A stretch of 64,000 bases of DNA, taken from positions 1 to 64,000 of the forward strand of contig NZ_BAXB01000005.1 in the NCBI RefSeq assembly GCF_000698145.1, read 5' to 3'. How positions within the stretch are numbered: position 1 is the first letter of the stretch; every line of letters starts with the position of its first letter. The DNA comes from Geomicrobium sp. JCM 19039. GTDB taxonomy: Bacteria; Bacillota; Bacilli; Bacillales; Marinococcaceae. The position numbers and the translations under genes are program-made. The notes under the pieces were generated by a model that was not told the DNA's origin, searched no databases, and saw only the letters and a list, made by a program, of their open reading frames with translations. Below, in pieces: positions 10,391 through 19,212 of the stretch.

Positions 10391-11128
10391 TCACTCCCTT
10401 TTGATCTTGGTCTAAAAAGGAGAGACGCCCACCGTACGTTTTTTGTAAATTATCTTTCGTAAAGACGTCACCCGTCGGTCCAAATGCAATTTTGCGGATG
10501 TTGAGTAACATGACCCAATCAAAATAGTCTTCGACCGTTTGCAAGTCATGATGAACGACGAGAACCGTTTTACCTTGTGCTTTTAATGAGGTTAATAATG
10601 AGATAATCGCTCGCTCTGTCGCTGCATCAACACCGACGAACGGTTCATCCATGAAGTAGACAGAAGCGTCTTGAGCGAGTGCCTTGCGAGAAATACCCGC
10701 TGTTGTTGCCCACCTGATAATTGACTAATTTGGCGGTCGGCATATCGTTCCATCCCGACTTGTTCTAGGCAATGCATCGCTTTGTTAATATCGGTTTTTT
10801 TCGGTCGCTTAAACATCCCGATCTTTCCATATCGCCCCATCAGAACAACGTCCAAAGCATTTGTCGGGAAATCCCAGTCGACAGAGCCGCGTTGTGGGAC
10901 ATAGCCAATTAATTGCCGCTGTTTTTTGTACGGTTGATCAAAAATCGTCACGTTTCCGGACGCTTTTGGAACGAGACCTAAAATGCTTTTAATCAGTGTC
11001 GATTTTCCGGCACCGTTTGGACCAATAATTCCTATCAAGTTTCCCTCTGGTGCTTCAAAACTGACGTTTTGAAGCACAGGCTTTCGGTGATAAGCCACGG
11101 TGATGTTGCTTGCGGATACCGGGTACAT
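10391..11128 (-). CDS. mntB: Manganese ABC transporter ATP-binding protein (MntB), frameshifted
   Basis: An ABC ATPase of about 246 residues with Walker [10 protein letters not shown] near residues 35-43, signature [13 protein letters not shown] and Walker [13 protein letters not shown]. The frame breaks just after the signature: between 10680 and 10684 one G appears lost, since adding it gives [16 protein letters not shown], the normal family sequence. The end is uncertain. After that correction the frame runs without a stop into mntC. A TGA at 10391-10393 and a TAG at 10412-10414 lie in the other frame next to short homopolymers, so a second lost base may hide the true stop. It powers the MntC/MntD permease. 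Confidence 0.8.
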
Positions 11129-11151
11129 AAAAATACTCCTATCTGTCCTTA

Positions 11152-12090
11152 TTATTTCAAGGCGTCTACGACTTGTGAAACGTTCGCACGGTACATACCA
11201 ATGTACGTTCCTTCCTCTGTTCCTTCTTCACCCATAGCATCGGAATAAAGTTCACCGCCGTGCTCAACATCATGTCCTTGTTGCCCAGCTCCTTGAATCA
11301 CAGCTTCAATGGCACTGTCAGATACACTTGTTTCACCAAATACCGCCGTAATGTCACGCTCAATCATTTCATCAATAATGCGTTGAACGTCGCTTAGTCC
11401 GTATTCAGCTTCAGTTGAAATCCCTTGAAGCCCTAATACATCAAAGTCAAAGGCATCACCAAAGTATTGGAATGCGTCGTGGGCGGTCACGAGTACGCGT
11501 TGGTCTTGCTCGATTTGTTCAATTTCACTATATGCCCATTCTTGAACTTCGGTTAACTCACTCAAGTAGGTTTCTGCATTTTCAGTATAGACGTCTTCGT
11601 TATCAGGGTCTAGCTCGATTAAGCCATCGCGAACTTCTTCTACAGCGTAAGACCACAAGTCAATATCAAACCAAATGTGTGGGTCAGGCATGTTTTGCTC
11701 TTCTTCATCTGCTTTGATCATGTCCTCTGGAACATTGTTACCGACAGCGTAAACGGGCTTACCTTGACCCATTTGTTCCAAAATATCTTCCATGTTCGCT
11801 TCTAAATTTAGTCCATTATAAAAAACAATATCCGCATCGTCGAGAAGCTGAACGTCGCCTTGAGACGCGTTGTACATGTGTGGGTCAATTCCAGGGCCCA
11901 TTAGTGCATGGTTATCGACGAGGTCACCTCCGATATTCGTAACCGCGTCATCAAGCTGCCCGATCGTCGAAACGACCTGGATTGGGTCATCACCTGAAGA
12001 GGAAGCATCTCCTTCCGTTTCTTCTGTACCACAAGCTGTGAGTGCCACCATAGTGAATCCTGTTCCAAATACCAGCAATTGTTTCTTCAT
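11152..12090 (-). CDS. mntA: Manganese-binding lipoprotein of ABC transporter (MntA)
   Basis: A 312-residue cluster A-I (ZnuA/PsaA-type) solute-binding lipoprotein; the lipidated cysteine is residue 20 (VALTAC). Probable metal ligands are His in GIDPHMYNAS, His in PDPHIWFDID, and acidic residues in FGETSVSD and YSDAMG. It lacks the long His-rich loop typical of zinc binders, in line with manganese. The mature start is acidic. ATG 12090 is chosen because GAGGAG is 8 nt upstream; a GTG three codons before it is too close to that site. It is first gene of mntABCD and lies downstream of an MntR-like operator. Confidence 0.88.
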   Translation of the reverse strand: MKKQLLVFGTGFTMVALTACGTEETEGDASSSGDDPIQVVSTIGQLDDAVTNIGGDLVDNHALMGPGIDPHMYNASQGDVQLLDDADIVFYNGLNLEANMEDILEQMGQGKPVYAVGNNVPEDMIKADEEEQNMPDPHIWFDIDLWSYAVEEVRDGLIELDPDNEDVYTENAETYLSELTEVQEWAYSEIEQIEQDQRVLVTAHDAFQYFGDAFDFDVLGLQGISTEAEYGLSDVQRIIDEMIERDITAVFGETSVSDSAIEAVIQGAGQQGHDVEHGGELYSDAMGEEGTEEGTYIGMYRANVSQVVDALK

Positions 12091-12157
12091 TTCTCTCACT
12101 CCTCAAGTTCTATATAAATATTTGATTAGGACAAACAAATTTACTCTAGCTATGAAT

Positions 12158-12173
12158 GTTGCCTTAGTGCAAC
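12158..12173 (-). promoter_or_regulatory. MntR-like operator upstream of mntABCD
   Basis: GTTGCCTTAGTGCAAC at 12158-12173 has inverted GTTGC/GCAAC ends and resembles the known Bacillus MntR box (TTTGCCTTAAGGAAAC) at 12 of 16 positions. It lies about 70 bases before the mntA start. On the minus strand, TTGCAC within the box could be a -35 with TAGAGT 18 bp on, so bound MntR with Mn(II) would block transcription. Confidence 0.6.
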
Positions 12174-12405
12174 TTATAACGTAATCCTACACTTCACATG
12201 TATAAATGTCAATCCAAAAATAGAAATTTGGATGAGCTCATACGTAGGCATAAATCTAGTGTATGGGCGGGGCATGGCAGACGTTCTTTTACCTAGAGAA
12301 TCATTTTGACAATGGTCTTTGTTGTTATTTTTCTCATGGTGACAGATTGGTTTGCATGGAAAAGGTTGGAACTGGCAACAATGGTTAGGTAGTGGAGGGA
12401 ACGTT

Positions 12406-14451
12406 ATGCACGTATTTATATCAATTCTCATGTTATTACTTCTTGTTGTCGTTGGCACAATCTTGCACCGGCAGTTTTCAAAAATTCCCGCGGCATTATT
12501 TCAAGTTTTTTTAGGGACTGTTTTAGGGGTGCTACTTCCGGGTTTAACGTTTGAATTTGAACCGGAATTGTTTTTAATGGCAGTCATTGGACCGATTCTT
12601 TTCTTTGACGGGTATCACGCTTCAAGAACGGCTTTTTGGACGTATCGTTGGCCCATTTTACTTATGGCGTTTGGTCTTGTGTTCATTACCGTTGCGGGTC
12701 TTGGGTTCATTATTCATATATTGATCCCAGAAATGCCTTTAGGTGTCGCGTTTGCCCTCGCCGCCGTTTTATCACCGACGGATGCGGTCGCAGTGCGGTC
12801 AATTACAAAAGGAATGAAACTGCCAAAAGGCTTAATGACCATTCTTGAAGGGGAGTCGCTCATTAACGATGCTGCGGGGATTGTCTCATTTAAAATCGCT
12901 TTAGCGGCAACAATTACAGGAGTATTCTCAATTTGGGAAGGCTCTTCAAACTTCGTTTTTGTTGCGTTAGGAGGAGCGCTCGTCGGTTTTTTAGGCGCAC
13001 TTATTATCGTTCAGATTCGCATCATGTTACGCACATTTGGGTTTGAAGATGTGTATTCGTTAGTTTCCATTCAATTGTTCACACCGTTTGTCGTCTATTT
13101 TCTAGCAGAGGCCGTTCACGTTTCGGGAATTCTCGCTGTCGTCACTGCCAGTGTGGTGTATGGCATCGAACGGGATAAACTCCAACAAACATCGATGCAA
13201 ATGCAAGTGGTTGCCAACAATACGTGGTCGATTGTCGGTTATTTATTAAATGGTTTCGTTTTCGTACTGCTCGGATTTTTACTACCAGAAGTTTGGCAAG
13301 GGCTAACAGCAAGTGAGGAATATCCACTCGGCTGGATTACGTTACTAACCGTGTGTATTGCCATCGCTTTATTTATCATTCGGTACGTATGGGTGTACGT
13401 TTGGCATCCATTATTCTCAGGTTCACCTACAAAGTCTCTGTTATTTATTGAAGAATGTCAGCAATCAAAAGGCAAGGACAGCTCTGAATTCTCCAGAAGT
13501 TATTATGCATTGTTTGCAGCAGTCTGTGGCATACACGGTACAATCACCTTAGCGACAGCCCTGTTAATCCCAGATCAGTTAAATGATGGAACTGCTTTTC
13601 CATTGCGAGATACCGTACTGTTTATTGCAGCGGGCGTCGTGTTAATTTCGATGATTGCAGCGACGATCTTTTTACCGATGATGGGCAAAGCAGAAAAGGT
13701 TGAAAAGCAGCGCTCGTGGTCATTGAATGAAGCTCATGCGCACATGATAGATGCAATCGTGACTTCACTAGAGAAAAAGGTAACGACGACAAATATGTTG
13801 TTTTATCATACGGTGATTGCTCGATTTAAGAAGCAATTAATTTATGTGGAACGAGGGGTCGAGCTTGGTCATTCTCGGCAGGAGATCAACAGGTTGCGAG
13901 ATCTCGTCAAAGAGATTGAAAGAACCACATTAAAAGTACTCATTGACGAACGAACGGTGGAGAAGCGAACCGCGCAAATTTATTCGGCGTATCGAAGTAA
14001 GGTCGATTCTTACATCCGCATGTCGGTACTAAAACGATATTGGTTCAACGTGAAATTAGGTCTGCTCGAATCACGGCAGTTTACACGTGGTCACGTAGAA
14101 GCTGCCCATGAGATTAAGTTATTGAAGAAAATTGAAGATGTGATTCATCCGAACGTAATGAACAGGCTAACAAACGAAGAGACGTTGCACAACCGACGAG
14201 AAGTGATGTATGTAAAAGAAGAACAGCACCAACATTTACACGTACTATACGCACCGCTTGAACAAGGAGAAGAAGATCGAAAAGAAATCAAACGCATTCA
14301 TTTAGCAGGCATCCAGCAAGGAAGGGTGTTTATAGATGAGCAAATTCAAGCGGGTCACTTAGCCATTCGAGAAGCGTATGAATTGCGAGAGCGTTTGCTT
14401 TATAACGAGATGGTTGTGCTTCGAGAAGGAGAAGAACTAGAGGACGAATGA
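12406..14451 (+). CDS. Na+/H+ antiporter, CPA1 family (NhaK/YvgP-like)
   Basis: A 681-residue protein: 12 or 13 membrane segments in the first ~430 residues and a cytoplasmic tail of about 250 charged residues. The transport core LSPTDAVAVRSI and LEGESLINDAAGIVSFK, including the ND pair, is plain. It exports Na+ (in this family sometimes K+, Li+ or Rb+) in exchange for protons and so serves salt tolerance and pH homeostasis. ATG 12406 is preferred because GGAGGG lies 6 bases before it. It is divergent from mntA and ends at a bidirectional terminator. B. subtilis NhaK has nearly the same length. Confidence 0.9.
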   Translation: MHVFISILMLLLLVVVGTILHRQFSKIPAALFQVFLGTVLGVLLPGLTFEFEPELFLMAVIGPILFFDGYHASRTAFWTYRWPILLMAFGLVFITVAGLGFIIHILIPEMPLGVAFALAAVLSPTDAVAVRSITKGMKLPKGLMTILEGESLINDAAGIVSFKIALAATITGVFSIWEGSSNFVFVALGGALVGFLGALIIVQIRIMLRTFGFEDVYSLVSIQLFTPFVVYFLAEAVHVSGILAVVTASVVYGIERDKLQQTSMQMQVVANNTWSIVGYLLNGFVFVLLGFLLPEVWQGLTASEEYPLGWITLLTVCIAIALFIIRYVWVYVWHPLFSGSPTKSLLFIEECQQSKGKDSSEFSRSYYALFAAVCGIHGTITLATALLIPDQLNDGTAFPLRDTVLFIAAGVVLISMIAATIFLPMMGKAEKVEKQRSWSLNEAHAHMIDAIVTSLEKKVTTTNMLFYHTVIARFKKQLIYVERGVELGHSRQEINRLRDLVKEIERTTLKVLIDERTVEKRTAQIYSAYRSKVDSYIRMSVLKRYWFNVKLGLLESRQFTRGHVEAAHEIKLLKKIEDVIHPNVMNRLTNEETLHNRREVMYVKEEQHQHLHVLYAPLEQGEEDRKEIKRIHLAGIQQGRVFIDEQIQAGHLAIREAYELRERLLYNEMVVLREGEELEDE

Positions 14452-14460
14452 GCCGTTCAT

Positions 14461-14500
14461 AAAAAAGGGGAATGCGCATGATGCACATTCCCCTTTTTAT
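14461..14500. terminator. Bidirectional terminator between antiporter and isochorismatase-family gene
   Basis: A 16-bp stem with one mismatch (AAAAAGGGGAATG arm from 14462, partner ending at 14499), with A-run before and T-run after, so it can serve both convergent genes. Confidence 0.88.
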
Positions 14501-14515
14501 GGAAAACCAAGTTGT

Positions 14516-15103
14516 CTACTGTTGGTCAATTGTGTGCACGTCTGAGGATTCTACAACTTCAGCACCGAGGCAGTTTTTAAAATGTTGGAGTGCGAAATGA
14601 TGCCCTTGTTGATTAAAGCTTTGAACAGCATCAGCATGAACGACAATGGAAAACCCTAAATTGAAAGCATCAACAGCGGTGTGCAAGATGCAAATGTCAG
14701 TGCATACACCCGTCAGGTGAACTGTAGAGATGTTACGTTCTCGTAAACGAATCGCGAGGTCGGTTCCAGCAAACGCACTATAGCGCGTTTTGTCCATCAT
14801 GCGAATGTGTTCCGGCAATTGTTCAGTAAATCCATCTAAAAAGTGTTGAATGCTTTTGTACTGTTCGCGGCCTTTTGTACCTTCAATATTATGAGCTGGA
14901 AAGAGTTTTGTTTCTGGGTGATACGAATCGTTTTCTGCATGCACATCGACAGCAAATACAATCGAAGTGCGCGTGTCATGAAACTGTTGTACCAATTTCA
15001 TAATCCGCTGTTCAATCCTTTGTCCTGGTTCTCCGCACGTTAACTTTCCATCGTCAGCGACAAAATCATTCGTGTAGTCAATGACGAGTAGCGCTGTGGT
15101 CAT
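14516..15103 (-). CDS. Isochorismatase-family hydrolase, probable nicotinamidase
   Basis: A 195-residue cysteine hydrolase. The catalytic triad is visible as Asp9 in LLVIDYTNDF, Lys in DKTRYSAFAGTDL and Cys in LTGVCTDICILHT. The VDVHAENDSYHPETKLFPAHN segment carries the Asp and His residues that bind the metal in nicotinamidases (PncA). It would convert nicotinamide to nicotinate in NAD salvage. B. subtilis PncA (YueJ) is 183 residues and matches this pattern. A general amide hydrolase of the same family remains possible. It is a monocistronic minus-strand gene. Confidence 0.85.
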   Translation of the reverse strand: MTTALLVIDYTNDFVADDGKLTCGEPGQRIEQRIMKLVQQFHDTRTSIVFAVDVHAENDSYHPETKLFPAHNIEGTKGREQYKSIQHFLDGFTEQLPEHIRMMDKTRYSAFAGTDLAIRLRERNISTVHLTGVCTDICILHTAVDAFNLGFSIVVHADAVQSFNQQGHHFALQHFKNCLGAEVVESSDVHTIDQQ

Positions 15104-15257
15104 GATGATTACCTTCCTTTCTTTGTTCCATCGTCGTTTCTTTCATTATATATGAATGGGCGATACCGCGCATCGAAACGGTGGTGTAAATGGCACGAGT
15201 CAAACGGCAATTTCCGGTGGTTACCATTGACGGCATTTTCAAAGCGTGTTTTACTTA

Positions 15258-15279
15258 TACTAACTAACGTTAGTTAGTA
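15258..15279 (+). promoter_or_regulatory. 22-bp perfect palindrome before the SMR genes, TetR-type operator
   Basis: The half-site TACTAACTAAC is followed directly by its reverse complement. It overlaps a TATACT -10-like hexamer at 15256-15261 and lies 25 bases before the first SMR start. Such spaced AACTAAC palindromes are bound by TetR/QacR-type repressors. No TetR gene is in this window, so the repressor must be encoded elsewhere. Confidence 0.7.
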
Positions 15280-15303
15280 ATTGCATGTTTGGAGTGATCA
15301 ACA

Positions 15304-15657
15304 ATGAATCGTAATTGGCTGCTCGTATTACTCGCAGGTTTATTGGAGATTTTTTGGGTTGCGGGACTAAATTATTCTACAGCCTTATGGCAATGGATCG
15401 TAACCATCGTTGCAATAGGCATTAGTTTTACATTCGTAATTTTAGCGACGAGGGAACTGCCAATTGGAACGGTCTATGCCGTATTTGCGGGTATTGGAAC
15501 TGCAGGAACGGTTATCGTTGAGATTCTCTTTTTCGGAGAACCCTTCAGTGCGTTGAAAATTCTTTTAATCGGAACGCTATTAACCGGTGTCATTTCATTG
15601 AAGTTGTTAAGCGATGACCAAGAGAAGAAATCAGAAGCGATAAAGGAGGCCACGTAA
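15304..15657 (+). CDS. SMR family efflux protein, subunit 1 (paired)
   Basis: A 117-residue small multidrug resistance protein with four transmembrane helices. The essential membrane glutamate is in LLAGLLEIFWVAGLNYS (Glu16 region), and GTVYAVFAGIGTAGTVI is the family signature of helix 3. A short charged tail follows. With the next gene it forms a heteromeric pair like YkkCD or EbrAB, which export cationic drugs or guanidinium using the proton gradient. No guanidine riboswitch motif was recognised upstream; instead there is a TetR-like palindrome, which favours drug or toxic cation efflux. Confidence 0.88.
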   Translation: MNRNWLLVLLAGLLEIFWVAGLNYSTALWQWIVTIVAIGISFTFVILATRELPIGTVYAVFAGIGTAGTVIVEILFFGEPFSALKILLIGTLLTGVISLKLLSDDQEKKSEAIKEAT

Positions 15658-15658
15658 A

Positions 15659-15970
15659 ATGTATTGGACAGCACTCATCATTGCTGGATTATTTGAAGTC
15701 GTTGGGGTCATCAATTTAAAAAAGATGGCCATGAAACAATGGCACGCGATTGGTTATGTAGTTTTATTTTTCGGGATTAGTTTTGCGCTGTTAACGTATG
15801 CGATGAATGATATTTCAATGGGAACCGCATACGGTGTTTGGACGGGCATTGGAACAGCAGGTTCAGCCGTTCTCGGGATGATTTTGTTCAATGAAAGTAA
15901 AGACGTAAAGCGCATCTTCGCCATTTCATTAATTCTAGCCTCAGCTGTCGGATTGAAGTTGTTATCATAA
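15659..15970 (+). CDS. SMR family efflux protein, subunit 2 (paired)
   Basis: A 103-residue, four-helix SMR protein. The essential glutamate is in IIAGLFEVVGVINLKK, and GTAYGVWTGIGTAGSAVLG is the helix 3 signature. The start lies one base after the stop of the first SMR gene, with GGAGG in the upstream gene's end, so they are coupled. Paired SMR proteins usually insert with opposite topology and work as a heterodimer. Confidence 0.88.
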   Translation: MYWTALIIAGLFEVVGVINLKKMAMKQWHAIGYVVLFFGISFALLTYAMNDISMGTAYGVWTGIGTAGSAVLGMILFNESKDVKRIFAISLILASAVGLKLLS

Positions 15971-16329
15971 TTACTCCGAAACATGAAACGGATGTGAAAT
16001 TCTGTTCAGCCGTTCTGTAAAGGTAGGTTCGAGCCGCTCATACCTGCTTTTAAGCGTGAAACAGTCTCGCTTAGTCTGGCAAGTGATCGCTGGGAATAAT
16101 CAAAGAGAGTGGAGGTGATCAAGTGTAGCGTTTTTTTTTTTCTATAAAGTATTAGGGTTACGAACGTGGCCATCGCATGACCTGCATGGGGATGTTTCAG
16201 TGGAAATTCGTTTGTGATCCTAGTAAAATGTAAACAATTCGTTACAAAGATCGCTGTGACTTGATTATTATTCTGAGAATATGAGATGCTATCTGTATCG
16301 TGATATTTACTTAAGATAGAGGTGAATCC
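15971..16329. other. Gene-free stretch before the ResA-like gene
   Basis: No gene-like reading frame with a ribosome site was found. There is a run of eleven T residues near 16131-16141 and a small palindrome ATTCTGAGAAT near 16270-16280 in the likely promoter zone of the downstream gene. Nothing else stands out. Confidence 0.5.
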
Positions 16330-16887
16330 ATGGACAAACAAGATCGAGTTAAGCGTAAACGACGTAGAATGTTCATGCGTACCGCAATCCTCTTATCCAT
16401 TGTCGCTGCCATTGGGTATGTGTTCGTAACCAACTTTTTTATGGCAGAGGCTAGTGTAGTGAGTGAAGGGGATCAAGCGCCAAACTTCTCGCTCGTCAAC
16501 ATGGATGGAGAGCGGGTTGAGCTGGCGGACTATGAAGGACAAGGCGTATTCTTGAACTTCTGGGGCACATTCTGTCCACCATGTGAAGATGAGATGCCGT
16601 ATATGGAAGAAGAATGGCAAAACTATAAAGATAAAGATGTAGAAATTCTTGCGGTGAATGTAGGAGAGAGTGAGCTACAAATTGACCGTTTTGCGAATCG
16701 TCATGACTTGAACTTCCCAATACTCATGGACAGTCAGCGTGACGTGCTTGCCGCATATGGTGTCGGCCAACTTCCCGCAACATATCTGATTGATGAACAC
16801 GGGGAAGTTGTGCTAAAACGTGCAGGTGGCATGAGCCAAGAGCATGTTGAAAACTTCATGGAAATGATTGATCCGGCTGCTTCCTAA
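16330..16887 (+). CDS. ResA-like thiol-disulfide oxidoreductase, membrane anchored
   Basis: A 185-residue thioredoxin-fold protein with one N-terminal transmembrane anchor (residues about 17-38). The active site is CPPC in NFWGTFCPPCEDEMPYMEEEW. ResA keeps the haem-binding cysteines of apocytochrome c reduced outside the membrane; B. subtilis ResA has CEPC at the same place and 179 residues. The cis-proline motif VGQLPATYLID is present. Neighbours do not include other cytochrome c genes (resB, resC), so ResA itself versus another TlpA-type protein is not settled. GAGGTG precedes the ATG. Confidence 0.85.
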   Translation: MDKQDRVKRKRRRMFMRTAILLSIVAAIGYVFVTNFFMAEASVVSEGDQAPNFSLVNMDGERVELADYEGQGVFLNFWGTFCPPCEDEMPYMEEEWQNYKDKDVEILAVNVGESELQIDRFANRHDLNFPILMDSQRDVLAAYGVGQLPATYLIDEHGEVVLKRAGGMSQEHVENFMEMIDPAAS

Positions 16888-16907
16888 TAGGTGCAGCCTT
16901 TCTTTTA
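16876..16907 (+). terminator. Possible terminator overlapping the end of the ResA-like gene
   Basis: GGCTGC at 16876-16881 can pair with GCAGCC at 16894-16899, followed by TTTCTTTT. The stem is only six base pairs and includes the stop codon region. Confidence 0.45.
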
Positions 16908-17008
16908 TGGCTCGGGTCTAAACGAAAAACTGAGCATGGTATAAAAAAATAAACATAGAAAACGCCTGGAGCTGGACTCGCAAATACGCATGTGTTGGAG
17001 GTGACGAC

Positions 17009-17620
17009 GTGAAAAGATCTGATGTACAACTGCTCTTTGCTATATGGCAAGGTTTTGGTCTAATGATTGTGGCCGCCCTTGTGCTCATGATCATTTTTCG
17101 ATGGGGGGAGACGTTGCCGTTTCTCATCCAGTTGTTTACCATCGACAATCAATCGTTATTGCTTGTGATCGGAATTGGCGTTTTAAGTGGATTAGTCATG
17201 GCGCTAGTCGTCACCGGAGTGCTCGTGTTAACGGGGACAGAATTACCTGACAATGAGATGACGAGAATATTGGAAAGAATTATTCGAATGCCCGGAGGGC
17301 TCGTTACAGTCGGTTTGGGTGCGGGGTTTGCTGAGGAGTTTTTGTTTCGCGGAGCACTCGTCGGTTTGTTTCTTGATACGTTTCCTGCCTGGCTTGTCCT
17401 TCTACTAAATGCCTTGTTGTTTATGGCGTTACATATCCCTCAATATCGAGGAGAGCCATTCATGCATCTGACAATCCTCGTCATGGGGTTTTGGTTAGCG
17501 TTTTTATTTTATTTTACAGGGTCTTTGCTCGCCCCGGTGATTGCCCATGCTCTTTACAATACAATTCTTGGCTGGCATTTACGCAAAACATCAGCCAATC
17601 GTCATGTTCAATCCGAATGA
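17009..17620 (+). CDS. CPBP family intramembrane metalloprotease
   Basis: A 203-residue membrane protein with about six helices. The conserved abortive-infection/CAAX protease motifs are visible: EEFLFRG (EExxxR) near residue 109, ALHIPQYRGE with a histidine ligand, and VIAHALYNTILGW with the second histidine. Members cleave within membranes or act in bacteriocin immunity; the substrate here is unknown. Start is GTG at 17009 with TTGGAGGTG upstream. It precedes the sensor kinase gene by 23 bases, but a shared function is not obvious. Confidence 0.82.
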   Translation: MKRSDVQLLFAIWQGFGLMIVAALVLMIIFRWGETLPFLIQLFTIDNQSLLLVIGIGVLSGLVMALVVTGVLVLTGTELPDNEMTRILERIIRMPGGLVTVGLGAGFAEEFLFRGALVGLFLDTFPAWLVLLLNALLFMALHIPQYRGEPFMHLTILVMGFWLAFLFYFTGSLLAPVIAHALYNTILGWHLRKTSANRHVQSE

Positions 17621-17643
17621 TGGATGAGAGGGGCAACATGTAA

Positions 17644-19212
17644 ATGAAAAAAATGAAAATCCGGACACGTATGCTTCTTTTTTTTACACTGCTGTCTTCA
17701 TTTTTATTTATTATTTTTATTATCGCTTTTGCTTCTATAGAGGTTGATAATACGAGAAGCGAGTATGAACAATTAGCTAGACAAACCGCAAATACAATTG
17801 GGTATATGCCAGCAATTGCCGATGCGGTAGCCATTCAAGACCAAGAAGAGCTTGAAGGACATATTGACCGGATTCGACTACAAGTTCAACAGCCCATCGT
17901 TTCTGTTGTGGACGACGAAAAGAATGTTGTATATCATTCACTTGATCTGAATGCGCAGCTCTCGCCATCAGATGAAGTCTACGACCGGACCATTATGTTC
18001 GGTTCCTATCAGAATAATTCTGAATTGGATGAGATGAGTATCCAAATTATTGCCCCGGTCTATCAACAAATGGCTGACAATGGGGAGCGATTGGTCGGTG
18101 CTGTGAGTGTTGAGTATCCTCGGGAAACACTGATGAGTTCGATTGCGGATAAGTTTATTCGACTGGGAATTGTCGCGTTGATCAGTTTGGCGGTACTCGG
18201 CACCGGTGTCGTTTTATTTGCTCGTAATATTCGGGAAGATACATTAGGGATGGAGCCGGTGGAGATAGCGAGTAAGTTTACTGAACGACAAGCGATGTTG
18301 GAATCCGTGAAGGAGGGCATACTCGCAATTAATACCGATAAAAAGATTACACTCATTAATCCGTCGGCGCGGTTGCTTCTTCATCACGAAGAAGACAAAA
18401 TACTTCTTATAGAAGCACTCGGTCTCCATGATGTGATTCAAAAGGAGACCTTCGTATATGATGAAGAGCGGACGTTTAACGGCTACCCATTAATTGCGAA
18501 CCTCCGTCCGATGTATACGAATAAACGATTAGTTGGAGCGATCTGTAGCTTCAGGTATAAAACGGACATGAGACAACTTCAACTGATGATGGATCAAATG
18601 AAAAGTTATGCGGACGGGCTGCGCGCTCAAACTCATGAATTCAAAAATAAACTGTATGTGATTATGAGCTTATTGCAACTAGAACAATATGATGAGGCGA
18701 TTCGTTTTGTTCAAGAGGAAGCGATTGTTACCGATCAATTTTTACCTAAGTTAAACCGTATTGAAGATGCAGGCATCCAAGCCATTCTTCTTGCTAGTAT
18801 GGGAAAGGCGGCTGAGAAGAACATTCATATGGTTATAGAAGATCGCTCATCTCTATCACCGACGCATATCCCTATTTCCTCAATGACGATCATGCTAGGC
18901 AATGTGATTGACAATGCGATTGAGGCTGTGCAAGATGAAAAACAAAAGAATATTGGGATCTTTATGACGGATATTGGTGATGACATCATCATTGAAATTG
19001 AGGATAGTGGAGTGGGTATTGCACGTGATGAGCAACATCTCGTTGTAGAGCAAGGCTATTCTCGAAAAGGATCCGGAAGAGGGTACGGCTTATACAATGT
19101 TGAAAGCACGTTGCGTGAATACAACGGTTCATTAGAAATTGCTAATTCAGAACTTGGAGGTGCTTGTGTATCCATTATCCTACCAAAAAAAGAAAGGGGA
19201 ATCGGCTCATGA
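17644..19212 (+). CDS. CitA/DcuS-type sensor histidine kinase for the tct transporter
   Basis: A 522-residue kinase: transmembrane helix near residues 12-30, extracytoplasmic PDC/CitA-like sensor to about residue 175, second helix (LIALAVLGTGVVLFA-type region near 180-195), a cytoplasmic PAS domain, a SpoOB-type phosphoacceptor with His in AQTHEFKNKLYVIMSLLQL, and a HATPase domain with NVIDNAIEAV and SGRGYGLYNVE. This architecture senses di- or tricarboxylates in the CitS/DctS/DcuS family. It overlaps the response regulator start by four bases and lies just before tctCBA, so it likely controls their expression. Confidence 0.88.
   Translation: MKKMKIRTRMLLFFTLLSSFLFIIFIIAFASIEVDNTRSEYEQLARQTANTIGYMPAIADAVAIQDQEELEGHIDRIRLQVQQPIVSVVDDEKNVVYHSLDLNAQLSPSDEVYDRTIMFGSYQNNSELDEMSIQIIAPVYQQMADNGERLVGAVSVEYPRETLMSSIADKFIRLGIVALISLAVLGTGVVLFARNIREDTLGMEPVEIASKFTERQAMLESVKEGILAINTDKKITLINPSARLLLHHEEDKILLIEALGLHDVIQKETFVYDEERTFNGYPLIANLRPMYTNKRLVGAICSFRYKTDMRQLQLMMDQMKSYADGLRAQTHEFKNKLYVIMSLLQLEQYDEAIRFVQEEAIVTDQFLPKLNRIEDAGIQAILLASMGKAAEKNIHMVIEDRSSLSPTHIPISSMTIMLGNVIDNAIEAVQDEKQKNIGIFMTDIGDDIIIEIEDSGVGIARDEQHLVVEQGYSRKGSGRGYGLYNVESTLREYNGSLEIANSELGGACVSIILPKKERGIGS

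Noticed and set aside
10592..10700. Programmed frameshift in mntB
   Set aside because: No slippery heptamer or stimulatory structure seen; one missing G in a GG run explains it and many other genes show the same kind of break.
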